Below are positions 53,901 through 61,232 of a DNA stretch of 64,000 nucleotides, in pieces. This stretch comes from SP5GCR1 sp965199685 (GTDB lineage Bacteria; Pseudomonadota; Gammaproteobacteria; Poriferisulfidales; Oxydemutatoraceae): the NCBI GenBank assembly GCA_965199685.1, contig OZ241323.1, positions 2,294,001 through 2,358,000 on the forward strand, read 5' to 3'. Under the pieces are notes generated by a model. The model was given only the letters and a program-made list of their open reading frames with translations, ran no database searches and had not been told where the DNA came from. How positions within the stretch are numbered: position 1 is the first letter of the stretch; the number at the start of each line of letters is the position of its first letter. A program made the position numbers and the translations under genes.

Positions 53901-56900
53901 ATATTTCTGAACATCAATCGGACAATCGCTACCGTCGTTCGGATGTTCTATCGCGTACCAGGTATCGATATAGCCGGCTATAGCATCTTGGTCAAAACGC
54001 TCCCATCGTCTTGCATTTTTATTGTATGTGCCTAGATATAAAATCTCACTTGCCGTTGATGACTCTATAGGAAAGACGGTATATGCAACGCCACCTACCA
54101 GCTCACCTTCGTTGCCGATTGCATAATCTACATCGCTTACTCCGAACGTCGTCAGACTCTGCATTGCAGTATCTGTATCGTCAAATCCCAATAGTGTCTT
54201 GGTACCGAGACTCAAATTGTCATAGATGATATTTGCTGGTGAATAATCAACACTATCGTCACTACCCTCACCAATTGCTCTAATCAATCCGATATCTGAG
54301 ACGAATAGCGGTTTCTCAGTATTTGTCCTTAATCTATTGATACCACCGACTTCGGTTCCGATTGCAACTTGTAGTTCGGTAGCATCGGCAGGTCGTAAAT
54401 CGAGACTGTCGGGAATAATATCGCCATCGCCGTCGGCTTCGGCATATCGTTCCGGTAAATTTGGAGTCACGACACAGATCGCTTGTATATCCGATAAATC
54501 ACCCAGCCTATTCCAACCCACACTGATCGTGCGCGTTGTACTCGTATCATCAACTTCAAGTGCAATCACTGGAAAATACTCGGTGTTGTCAAAATGACCA
54601 TCACTACCAATTCGATCTATCAGAATCTCTGAGGGTGTCGTAATCGTATAACCGTCTATCAAATCGGACGATAACGAAACTTGACTTGCAATATCCGAGA
54701 TATTCGTCATCAAATCGGCGATTAGGTAATACATTCTGCCGGATACCATAGACGACACTCGAGGTAGCGTCGGGTCGGCAACATCGTATAGCATGATACG
54801 GTTTATTCTAGTAATCGTCTCACCTGCTTGTACCAGCTTGATATCTACCGCGTTATCGCTACCTATTGCATAATCAATATCGTTAAACTCAGGATAGCCA
54901 CCGCGCTTCGGTATCAAAATATCACTGGTAGGTTGCCATACCTGTGATGACCCTGCTAACCAGTGCGTAACGGTCTCTCCGATACTTGGATGCCCTATAG
55001 TCTGATCCGCTAGAGCATAATTAGCTTGCGTTTCAAGCTCGCTACCGCCATTCGTTAATGTAAGCAAAAGTGTCTGTAGCTCATCAATGCCGGTATCCGA
55101 TAGGTGATTGACTTGAATTTGTATATCGGTTACCTCATCGATATCGGTTGAAATAATCACTTTGCTGGTTGTAGCTCTATCGTATAAATACGAAGATTGA
55201 CCCCAAAAGTTTATCTCCGCAGCCACATTAAGCTCATAGCTTCTATAGTTACTGGCAACTAAATATCCGTTTTCAACTACTGCCCAAATATAGCGGCGCA
55301 TCCCAACAGGTTCGCTTCCAAAGTTATCGCCCACATCCAGACAGTATTCGTTTATCTTTACTTTCGTTAAATTCATATCCCTAGCTGCATCTAAAACCGT
55401 CTCACACTGTTCGTTAACTCGAAACACGCGTGCATTGGGATTGTTTATACCGAAGTAGACCGCTGCCGTCATCGCACTATTTGAGGTGAAGGTACGTTTA
55501 ACTGGACGATTCGATTCAACTTCTACATAATCGAACTCAGTACCTCTGAATAGACTACGAATTAACACATCACGACTATAAAAAACATCGACTTCAGCAG
55601 GAGGCTCTGCTAAAGGTGCCGTCGATGCTACCTCGGTGTTCACCATCCTCACACTTGCATCAAAAGGTGCTTCATCTACTATATCAGCTAGGCCATCGCC
55701 GTCGCTATCTTTATACAGTTCGGCAATGCATGTTGTCGTATCTATATCATCTTGTGCCGTATATACAGCCTCAATATCGGCACCATTGCTAATCTCGTTA
55801 GGAAATGTGGCTTTGAATATAGAAACCTCCCTTACGGTATTTCCGATTTGTTCAATTTCTGCATCTAAGAGATTCCCGTTCTGCATCAACGTTAATCCTT
55901 GCGGATTGACCGAGTCTCTAGTGATTTTGAAGAATAATTCGGTTTGCCCGATATTCGGATAAAAGCCTCCACACTCCAATTTGAACCGATCTTCGATCGT
56001 CACCGCATCTCTCAATACCTTTTGATAATCCTCAACTATTCTAAAATCTTCACCAAGAATTGCATTACGCCTGAATTCCAAAGAGTGAGTCGCACCGCGT
56101 TTGCTACCAATTTCAGTAATGACCACACTCATCGTCGTGTTGCCAACCAAAGATGTCGCAATAATCGAAGGAGTCGTTGCCAATCCCGGATCCGCACAAA
56201 TACCGTCTTCGTTGGTTATACATAAGTTCTCTGCATGCACCGTGTTGGTAGCAATTGGTTCGTTAAATCCGATATTCCAAGTAGAGACACCGTCGGCAAA
56301 GGATACTTTTGTAATCGTAGTCGCACGCGGCGCAGCTGTGTCGTACTCTAAAGCGGCAACGAAATTACCGTCTGCCAATGAATTACCTTCTATATCCTCT
56401 ACGATACTCGTGCGAGTACTCACTAATCTTATTACCGCTCGTTGTACGGGTCTACTAATCAAGATATCTGCATAACGACTACCCGATGTATGTATCACCC
56501 GCTCAACATCAGGCACTTCTGTGTCGCTATTGACAAAGTGAACATCAAAGTGCTGATTTGTCAACTGCGTCGCTATACCTTTAGAAAATTCAACTCGCAC
56601 ACCACGACCGTCACCATAGCGAGCATAATCACGAGCGTAAGTTTTACCGTCCAATCTAAATCCACGAAGATCGTTGTCAGCCAATACAAACGCTCCCTTA
56701 GCAACTGAGGTGTCGGGTGATATGTATTCATTTATATTGGCGTTAGGACCTTCCGATGCGTGGATTGCGATTCCCGCTTCGCTCATTTGATCGCCGATGA
56801 TATCACATTTCATCACGACAAAATCTTCCCAATCCGAACCTAGAGTGCTAACGAGGTCGGGATTGGGAATATCCAATCCTTCAGAACTGATCTGATTGTA

Positions 56901-57953
56901 ACTAAATAAATCGTCTCCCTGTCGATTTGTGATCACTCCGTAATCTTTACCTGCAAACAGATCGACTGGCGTGTTTTCATTGGTACATCTAAGCACCGAC
57001 CCGTCGTAATTGAATTGAGTAGAAGCTACCGTAAGATAACGCGGCGTATCGGATCCGTTTATTCTTCTTAATTGCACCGTAAATCTTATGAAATCTTTGA
57101 CACCATCATGCGAGCGTATCGGCGCATCGGGAGCGAAACGTATATGCACGATGCCATCCGAAAGCGGATCGCATTGGCTACATCCGAACAACTGACCTCT
57201 TACCGTGAAACGACTCCTTATAAATGAAGGTCTTGGTAATAAATTGAAATCTACAATGCTCTTGGTCATCCCGCCGCTGGCATCGCTGATTGATATCGTG
57301 ACCTGATCAGTCTCCATTGCATTCGTTGTAGAAAGTACAAGAAAATAGACACCGCTTGGGTTTTCGTAGAGTGCTGTTGATATTCTGCCACTGTTCTTCA
57401 TAACCGTTACCTGAATGTTCTCGTTTTTCTCCGAGCCGACATTCGGGTCGTTCACTCTGAATCTTAGAACCAACGGTGCACCTACAAAAATACTTACGGT
57501 TTGCTGAGTTTCGATACCGTCAATCGTCGGTGCGATATTGGCTACCACCGTAATTTCAAATGTTTCGGTGCTCGTACTTATCCCGTCGGAAGCACTCAAG
57601 GTCACCGAAGTCTTTCCTAATCCCAGTGGTGTCAGTTGAAAATATACAGTGTTTTCGGTTGTCGTATTTTCCGAAATATCCAGCACGGTAGGAGTCGTTG
57701 ACACCACACTCTCGTCGCCCAAAGCGATAGATATTTTTATATCGTCTCCGTTGTCGTCTCTAATCTTCACCGGTAAAGTATATGATTCGTCAAGTTGCAA
57801 TAACCTGAAGTCGTCAATTGCGGTAATATGTGGCGGAACATCCGCCGAAGGTGTTGATGTCTGTGCGATAGCAGATTGGAATAATACCAACCCCATGAGT
57901 AATAAATTACACGTACAAGCGATAATTAAGTTTGGCGTAGAATTAACCGCCAT
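46800..57953 (-). CDS. Giant cadherin-like surface protein, N-terminal part
   Basis: Encodes 3717 residues: a Sec signal peptide (cleavage near AIAQT), then a nonrepetitive region to about residue 2340. This region contains an internal duplication: AIDDFRLLQLDESY/EIDDFKLIPLNEAY, IAPTIDGIET/VPPVIEGIET and DNDLRGFRLDGKTY/DNDILGFRLDGKTY (first copies near residues 40-450, second near 1550-1990). Between them are acidic Ca-binding-like segments DSDGDGLADIVDEAP and ADGDGDIIPDSLDLRP. From 50.9 kb onward come about six 217-residue units of paired cadherin-like beta-sandwich domains. The frame breaks near 46815. AGGGGGG precedes the ATG. Likely a secreted adhesin; no secretion-system signature is recognised. 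Confidence 0.85.
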   Translation of the reverse strand: MAVNSTPNLIIACTCNLLLMGLVLFQSAIAQTSTPSADVPPHITAIDDFRLLQLDESYTLPVKIRDDNGDDIKISIALGDESVVSTTPTVLDISENTTTENTVYFQLTPLGLGKTSVTLSASDGISTSTETFEITVVANIAPTIDGIETQQTVSIFVGAPLVLRFRVNDPNVGSEKNENIQVTVMKNSGRISTALYENPSGVYFLVLSTTNAMETDQVTISISDASGGMTKSIVDFNLLPRPSFIRSRFTVRGQLFGCSQCDPLSDGIVHIRFAPDAPIRSHDGVKDFIRFTVQLRRINGSDTPRYLTVASTQFNYDGSVLRCTNENTPVDLFAGKDYGVITNRQGDDLFSYNQISSEGLDIPNPDLVSTLGSDWEDFVVMKCDIIGDQMSEAGIAIHASEGPNANINEYISPDTSVAKGAFVLADNDLRGFRLDGKTYARDYARYGDGRGVRVEFSKGIATQLTNQHFDVHFVNSDTEVPDVERVIHTSGSRYADILISRPVQRAVIRLVSTRTSIVEDIEGNSLADGNFVAALEYDTAAPRATTITKVSFADGVSTWNIGFNEPIATNTVHAENLCITNEDGICADPGLATTPSIIATSLVGNTTMSVVITEIGSKRGATHSLEFRRNAILGEDFRIVEDYQKVLRDAVTIEDRFKLECGGFYPNIGQTELFFKITRDSVNPQGLTLMQNGNLLDAEIEQIGNTVREVSIFKATFPNEISNGADIEAVYTAQDDIDTTTCIAELYKDSDGDGLADIVDEAPFDASVRMVNTEVASTAPLAEPPAEVDVFYSRDVLIRSLFRGTEFDYVEVESNRPVKRTFTSNSAMTAAVYFGINNPNARVFRVNEQCETVLDAARDMNLTKVKINEYCLDVGDNFGSEPVGMRRYIWAVVENGYLVASNYRSYELNVAAEINFWGQSSYLYDRATTSKVIISTDIDEVTDIQIQVNHLSDTGIDELQTLLLTLTNGGSELETQANYALADQTIGHPSIGETVTHWLAGSSQVWQPTSDILIPKRGGYPEFNDIDYAIGSDNAVDIKLVQAGETITRINRIMLYDVADPTLPRVSSMVSGRMYYLIADLMTNISDIASQVSLSSDLIDGYTITTPSEILIDRIGSDGHFDNTEYFPVIALEVDDTSTTRTISVGWNRLGDLSDIQAICVVTPNLPERYAEADGDGDIIPDSLDLRPADATELQVAIGTEVGGINRLRTNTEKPLFVSDIGLIRAIGEGSDDSVDYSPANIIYDNLSLGTKTLLGFDDTDTAMQSLTTFGVSDVDYAIGNEGELVGGVAYTVFPIESSTASEILYLGTYNKNARRWERFDQDAIAGYIDTWYAIEHPNDGSDCPIDVQKYRNEYRSDGMHGMGFAASTRNCIMLIISDGGPYDDSSRDGRIVALNGISSMPFSFDRVFPPRPIIRVVAANSGRAMINTHDASGVTYSMRYEVFAGGTAQGLNDPSSYSLLRIRDDGTSDVITAIASVMPVSGRPNTVIVSYDEVRLNDAELRETSGFTLARNGTGLSGTDSIEPIRYSSGEVIAPGMRLDLSPSAIANTTPFIDEIDDFKLIPLNEAYPLAVTITDNIGDVLSVSIEADNTELMSTTPAFIEIASGGKTTNTVVFGLTPIAVGKVVLTVLASDGTTTDTQTFTVEIIENVPPVIEGIETGSIDLYLEASYVFNFRVRDMNLGVARNEELNAPTLIDSEGRSNFIYLEENLNDGYSLIITILFENNNVTISVTDNAGARAEVVLFLNLKQTDFIRSRFSGPLPNIRFNGEEAEGAACLFCDPTEDGFSRVRFAPDSVRLLNENGESFIEFSVEGKHSEPNRLYHILLAGSILKYNADAFGENLNNPFLTIPGSNASVLGDQCTYRSGLPDIFKDNGYGVFYRSLSNDVLAIAQISKHFVLDSNEPQSVAMELLTTIGSDWKKLFTIKCKVVEGQTNKEAGFAIHTDSTLRVIDFTRSRIIGGRILLPLVDNDILGFRLDGKTYVRDYARYGDGRGVRVEFSKGISTQLTTQHFVVRFADDSTNAPDVSQVIHTSGSPYANILIDEPVEGAVMRLVSTGTTVIEDIEGGSLADGSFVAALEYDASAPHATTITRVSLVDGISTWDIGFSAPIRATTVRAENLCITNDDNVCAMLKPTTPSAIVSASLSSATTMTVVVNEVDIATESGRSLEFRRNTVLGEDFRVVEDYQEPLRNQVAIRDSIPPTITVVAGNHGRAMIVEERSTYITYDFNFMIYASEPVVGLTDPNSYQLLRVPSNGILVPIVAVPQVTPILNRQNAVMLSYTDIRLEKAVARESRGFTLGRVNSQVINDLSGNNPVGLSDSSDNTEPLDIAGVRSESAVAVIRASIYLIDLKVSLGELVPSFSSATTFYRVAVSNETTSIKVIPTSGDNDTITISLLTGDGRTVYQANTDIPLNQLGEQGNIIEVVVESESGVDSNTYTIQVIRAFSRNADLSNIVISKAGAPVSLTPAFNVETTTYTASVSNDTRELQVTAIASDEMRAGIQISVDDGEFEALATKEIDIRPGHKTTRGFETAVTIKVTADDGETSKSYTVILIRLLDVADTTLQNLEVSPGQLRPEYTTATFAYTVNVAATTATIKVIPTVNDSSTATIILLTGDSRTVYQANTDIPLNELGERGNIIEVVVESENGVDSSTYTIQVIRAFSRNADLSDIKISKAGALVSLTPAFNVETTTYTASVSNDTRELQVATVASDEMRADIQISVDGNEFEEVSTKNIDIQTGHKTTRGFETAVTIKVTADDGETSKSYTVILIRSFDVADATLHDLEVLPGNLQPEYTTSTFVYTVNVATTTATIRVIPTTNNNGTATISLLTGDSRTVYQANTDIPLNELGEQGNIIEIMVESESGVDSNIYTIQVIRAFSGNADLRSILISKEGIPISLTPAFNSETTTYTASVSNDTRELQVATVASDEMHADIQISVDENEFEVLATKEIGIWPGHKTMRGLETAVTVKVTADDGETSKSYTVIIIRSFDVVNAILQNLEVSPGNLQPEYTTATFAYTVNVAATTATIKVIPTTINNSTATIILLTEDSRTVYQANTDIPLNQLGGQGNIIEIIIESEDGINSNIYIIQVIRAFSGNADLSDIVISKEDALVSLTPAFNSETTTYTASVSNNARELQVTAIASDEMRADIQISVDGSEFEEVSTKNINIWPGHKTMRGFETAVTIKVTADDGETSKSYTMILIRSFDVADATLHDLEVSPGQLQPEYTTATFAYTVNVAATTATIRVIPTTNNNGTATISLVTENSRTVYQANTDIPLNQLGEQGNIIQVAVVSGDGEHSNIYTIKVIRPFSRNTDLSDIVISKADDPVSLTPAFNVETTDYTASVSNDTQELRVTAVASDEMRADIQISIDDGEFEEVSTKNIDIQTGHKTTRGFETAVAIKVTADDGETSKSYTVILIRSFDVAGSTLQNLEVSPGQLQPEYTTATFAYTVNVAATTATIKVIPTINDNSTATITLVTEDSRTVYQANTDIPLNQLGEQGNIIQVAVVSGDGEHSNIYTIKVIRVFSRNADLSDIVISKADDPVSLTPAFNVETTDYTASVSNDTRELRVTAVASDEMRAGIQISIDDGEFEEVSTKNIDIQTGHKTTRGFETAVTIKVTADDGETSKSYTVILIRSFDVAGSTLQNLEVSPGQLQPEYTTATFSYTVNVAATTATIKVIPTINDNSTATITLVTEDSRTVYQAMVIRTFH

Positions 57954-58315
57954 GTTTCCCCCCTTTTGGTTATCTTATGCCATTATAATACTTTTTTTTA
58001 TTTATTTTCTTGCTAATTTTTTCATGCACCGTAGGGGAGGGCTAACATGGGACTTTGTCAACCCAAAGTTCAAATGTGAGACTGTTGAAAAAATACTGCC
58101 ATTGCACAAACCCAACCGCTTTGCGCTACAAGATTATGGTTTGTGTAAATTTGATGGATGAATGTATAAATCGTGTAAGTACGTTGCGTTAGAGCGGATA
58201 ATTGAGATGCCGATTGACCCACTGTCTCAATCGGCGGCTCTATTCTGCTCCTACCGTTTTCATAAATTTAGTGGCGCAAGCGGTTGGGTTTATGCATCGT
58301 GTATAGGCTTTCCGT
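57954..58315. repeat. Upstream region of giant gene and FGE gene 5, mostly repeats
   Basis: Besides the giant-gene promoter this holds a GGGGAGGGCTAACATGG half-cassette near 58032, a GAGACTGTTGAAAAAATAC end near 58077, and from 58104 the duplicated block also found at 35708, including the GCCGATTGA/TCAATCGGC hairpin near 58210-58238. No gene. Confidence 0.75.
57982..57987 (-). promoter_or_regulatory. -10 box of the giant gene
   Basis: On the minus strand TATAAT lies 28 bp before the ATG within GTATTATAATGGC; the -35 region is A-rich but weak. Confidence 0.45.
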
Positions 58316-58321
58316 TATAAT
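58316..58321 (+). promoter_or_regulatory. -10 box of FGE gene 5
   Basis: TATAAT in CCGTTATAATGAAC, 31 bp before the ATG, as in copy 4. Confidence 0.5.
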
Positions 58322-58352
58322 GAACTTTTCAATTCAAGTAGAAGAAGGAAAA

Positions 58353-59315
58353 ATGAAAGTATTTATTACAAAGCAAACTATGCTATTAAATGGCAAGAGA
58401 GTAGTGAACGGCATCACTACCGCATTGTTTATACTATTTTTATCGACACTAACATCTGTCAATGCGTATCAGGCGGGGGATACTTTTCGTGATTGTGCAA
58501 CCTGTCCAGAGATGGTCGTGTTGCCGGCAGGAAAGTTCATGATGGGTTCGCCCGAAGGAGAAAGAGGAAGAGACGATGATGAAGGACCGCAACGTCAAGT
58601 TACTATTCCTAAACCTTTTGCAGTGGGTAAATATGAGGTGACCGTAGGGCAATATGCAGAGTTTGTTAGAGAGACAAAACACAAAGCCGGAAATTGTTTT
58701 TATTTCCAAGATGGGTCCTTCCGTGATGATAGATCTTGGCTTGCCCCAGGTTTTAAGCAAAGCAATGATCACCCGGTAGTATGTGTTAATTGGGATGATG
58801 CTTCAACCTATGCTTATTGGTTATCAGTGAAGACTGGGCATGAATACCGATTATTGACTGAGGCAAAATGGGAATATGCGGCTCGCGCTGGAACGACTAC
58901 GGCGTATCACTTTGGCAGAATGATTCTGGGTAATCAGGCTAACTACAACCGCAACAACGAAGGCACTGTAGCAGTAGGCAGCTATCCCTCAAATGCTTTC
59001 GGGCTATACGACATGCACGGTAATGTATGGGAATGGGTGGAGGACTGTTGGCATGATGATTACACTGGTGCACTGACAAACGGTAGTGCATGGCTTAGCG
59101 GATGTAGAAAAGGCAATGAGGATGATTGTGTGGGTCCTGATTGGTGGGTGAAATACTGTAAAGATAATCTTGTCGGAAGGGAATTACGCGTGCTGCGTGG
59201 CGGTTCCTGGGACCTCAACCCACAGATCCTCCGCTCCGCCAATCGCGTCAGGAACTATGCAGCTATCCGGGACGTCAGCCACGGGTTCCGAGTTGCCCGG
59301 ACGCTTACCCCATAA
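58353..59315 (+). CDS. Secreted FGE/C-type-lectin-fold protein 5 with hypervariable C-terminus
   Basis: Intact protein of 320 residues from ATG 58353 (AGAAGGAAAAATG). Signal peptide with cleavage near VNAYQ, then FRDCATCPEMVVLPAG, MMGSPEGERGRDD, GKYEVTVGQYAEFV and MHGNVWEWVEDCW. A 14-residue cysteine-bearing insert (VGPDWWVKYCKDNL) precedes the end. Variable codons 59211-59282 encode DLNPQILRSANRVRNYAAIR (in part), nearly all NNC, NNT or AGG-type. It has no FGE catalytic cysteines. Close relative of copy 4, which has a nonsense mutation. It stands alone at the far side of the giant gene. Confidence 0.9.
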   Translation: MKVFITKQTMLLNGKRVVNGITTALFILFLSTLTSVNAYQAGDTFRDCATCPEMVVLPAGKFMMGSPEGERGRDDDEGPQRQVTIPKPFAVGKYEVTVGQYAEFVRETKHKAGNCFYFQDGSFRDDRSWLAPGFKQSNDHPVVCVNWDDASTYAYWLSVKTGHEYRLLTEAKWEYAARAGTTTAYHFGRMILGNQANYNRNNEGTVAVGSYPSNAFGLYDMHGNVWEWVEDCWHDDYTGALTNGSAWLSGCRKGNEDDCVGPDWWVKYCKDNLVGRELRVLRGGSWDLNPQILRSANRVRNYAAIRDVSHGFRVARTLTP

Positions 59316-59764
59316 ATCCTTACCTCTTTACCTCAAAAATTTTGGATTATGAGGCTTATGGCGTACCCACCAAATTTACGATACTGGTAGGGGAGGGCTA
59401 GCATGCCCTCCCTAAAGTACCGTTCTGCACCAACAGAACCGCTTGCGCCACTTGATTTTGGTTCCCATAAACGAAATGAATGAATGGATTGATTTGTACG
59501 GACACAACGCGTTGCGAGTGGTTTGCGTAAATTTGATGGCGCAAGACAGTTGGAATGGTACAAGTACGGTATGTTTGGGCGGATATGCAAATCCGCCCCT
59601 ACATTTCGTTTAACATTGTGCAGAATCGCAACATGATTGCTAGACGCATGCATTACAAAATGCATAGGCCTGCCACCCCTCCAGAGGATGGGAATATCAC
59701 TTTTCAACAACGCCAATTCAATGGCTTCTTATAACTGCTTTGTGACACAGTAATTCGCGGGTTT
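59316..59764. repeat. Repeat-filled spacer after FGE gene 5
   Basis: Post-FGE conserved segment, GGGAGGGC/GCCCTCCC cassette (near 59391-59413), an inverted GGGCGGAT-type cassette near 59578-59600 and a TTTTTCAACA-type end near 59700. No gene is seen. Confidence 0.7.
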
Positions 59765-59796
59765 GACTCCAAAATACCCATGAGTAAAATGGAGTC
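59765..59796. promoter_or_regulatory. Inverted repeat abutting the ATPase start codon
   Basis: GACTCCA (59765-59771) and TGGAGTC (59790-59796) form an inverted repeat with an inner TACcCATGaGTA; the right arm touches the ATG at 59797. Possible autoregulatory operator. It also leaves no room for a normal ribosome site. Confidence 0.55.
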
Positions 59797-60933
59797 ATGT
59801 CTGTTTTACTCACAAGATATCTGGAAGATACGGTGCGTTCGGATTTAAGAAAAAGGATGGTTTTCTTGGGCGGTCCCAGGCAATCAGGGAAAACCACATT
59901 AGCTCAATCTTTACTCAGTAATTATGAAGATGGACACCCTGCTTATCTAAACTGGGACTTGGAACACCATCGTCGAAAGATCAAGAACCATGAATGGCCG
60001 GCTTCTGAAAAGTTTATTATCTTTGATGAAATCCATAAACATAAGAACTGGAGAAATCTAGTCAAAGGCATCTACGATACTCTGAAAAATACGCATAGCT
60101 TCATCATAACTGGTTCGGCAAGGCTTGATCATTTTAGAAAAGGTGGGGATTCGCTGTTAGGCAGATATTACTATTACAGGCTTCACCCCTTCTCTCTTCC
60201 CGAAGTTGGTATAACTAAAGACAAGCTGAATAACATCTTTACATACGGAGGTTTTCCCGAAGTTTTTCTAAGAGCAGATAAAAGGCATTTAAGAAAATGG
60301 CACCAAGAAAGGTTAGCTAAAATTGTCAGAGAAGATTTGCGCGATTTAGAAAGCGTCAAAGATATAGATAAAGTAGAACTTTTGGCAGAAGAACTTCCTC
60401 GACGCATTGGTTCTCCACTCTCGATAAACTCTCTTTCGCAAGACCTTGAAGTTGACCCCAAAACAACCAAAAGATGGCTAGGTATCCTTGATGCACTTTA
60501 TTATTGCTTTCAAATTGCGCCTTTAGGATCACCACAAATACGAGCGGTTAAAAAAGAGCAGAAACTTTACCTGTGGGATTGGAGTCAAATAGAGGAGCCG
60601 GGGGTAAGGTTTGAGAATATGATGGCATGTCAACTCTTAAAATATTGCCATTTTCACGAGGATGTGAACGGCTACAAAATGGAATTGAGATATTTAAGGG
60701 ATACCGATAAAAGAGAAATAGATTTTGTAGTCCTCGAAAATAAAAAACCACGCTTTGCCGTGGAATGTAAGCTAAAAGCCACCTCAATCTCCCCACATCT
60801 TTTTTACTTTCGGCAAAGAACCCCAATCAAAACTTTTTATCAAGTATCGTTGGAGGCTGACAATCGACAAGTGGAGGAAAATATAAGCCTGACCTCTTTT
60901 GCGGATTTCTGCACAAGAGAAAAAATGGTTTAA
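59797..60933 (+). CDS. AAA-family ATPase with DUF4143-type C-terminal domain
   Basis: Cytoplasmic ATPase of 378 residues. Walker A is GGPRQSGKTT at 25-34, Walker B FIIFDEIHK at 73-81, a sensor serine/arginine region is in IITGSARLD, and RYYYYRLHPFSL is the family linker. The C-terminal domain ends with REIDFVVL and FAVECKLK, a PD-(D/E)xK-like arrangement typical of DUF4143 proteins. The biological role of the family is not settled; some members are linked to mobile DNA or defence. It starts right against an inverted repeat and is bounded by repeats on the left, which fits an accessory gene. Confidence 0.88.
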   Translation: MSVLLTRYLEDTVRSDLRKRMVFLGGPRQSGKTTLAQSLLSNYEDGHPAYLNWDLEHHRRKIKNHEWPASEKFIIFDEIHKHKNWRNLVKGIYDTLKNTHSFIITGSARLDHFRKGGDSLLGRYYYYRLHPFSLPEVGITKDKLNNIFTYGGFPEVFLRADKRHLRKWHQERLAKIVREDLRDLESVKDIDKVELLAEELPRRIGSPLSINSLSQDLEVDPKTTKRWLGILDALYYCFQIAPLGSPQIRAVKKEQKLYLWDWSQIEEPGVRFENMMACQLLKYCHFHEDVNGYKMELRYLRDTDKREIDFVVLENKKPRFAVECKLKATSISPHLFYFRQRTPIKTFYQVSLEADNRQVEENISLTSFADFCTREKMV

Positions 60934-61020
60934 TCCCTATTCAAGAAGCACTCATTCTGTAATGGTTTCGAGACCACAGATGGTTGAATAATACTTTTTC
61001 GGTAGCCCTATATTGTTTAT

Positions 61021-61162
61021 GGTGCTTGACTAGTTTAGGGACCGAGATTCGGTGAAATAACTAGTAACGGCAAAGAAAAACAGATATTTTAGAAGAGTAC
61101 GTATTTCAAACAGGAAAATAAGGGTTGTGTGAGGTATTTTGTCCCTTAACTAGTCAAGTGCC
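61021..61162. repeat. 142-bp element with 22-bp imperfect inverted ends
   Basis: GGTGCTTGACTAGTTTAG (61021 onward, to GGGAC at 61042) is mirrored at 61141-61162, with 19 of 22 positions complementary. It lies in the 299-bp gap between the ATPase and the HEPN-motif gene. No target duplication or ORF is seen. A small nonautonomous element or a large regulatory hairpin are both possible. Confidence 0.6.
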
Positions 61163-61232
61163 ATCAATTAAAAGGAGAAGGAAAAGGCCGTTCAGGGAAA
61201 ATGTCTACCATTTGGAGAGAGCACCTATTTTT

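Larger units (their letters stand above)
58104..59488 (+). repeat. 1.4-kb direct repeat, copy B (contains FGE gene 5)
   Basis: Matches 35708-37113 in order and orientation, including the upstream hairpin, the FGE gene and the downstream GGGAGGGC cassette. It differs in having an intact FGE reading frame and a different variable region. Confidence 0.8.

Noticed and set aside
59797..60933. Transposition helper ATPase such as IstB
   Set aside because: The C-terminal DUF4143-type domain and the missing transposase partner argue against it.
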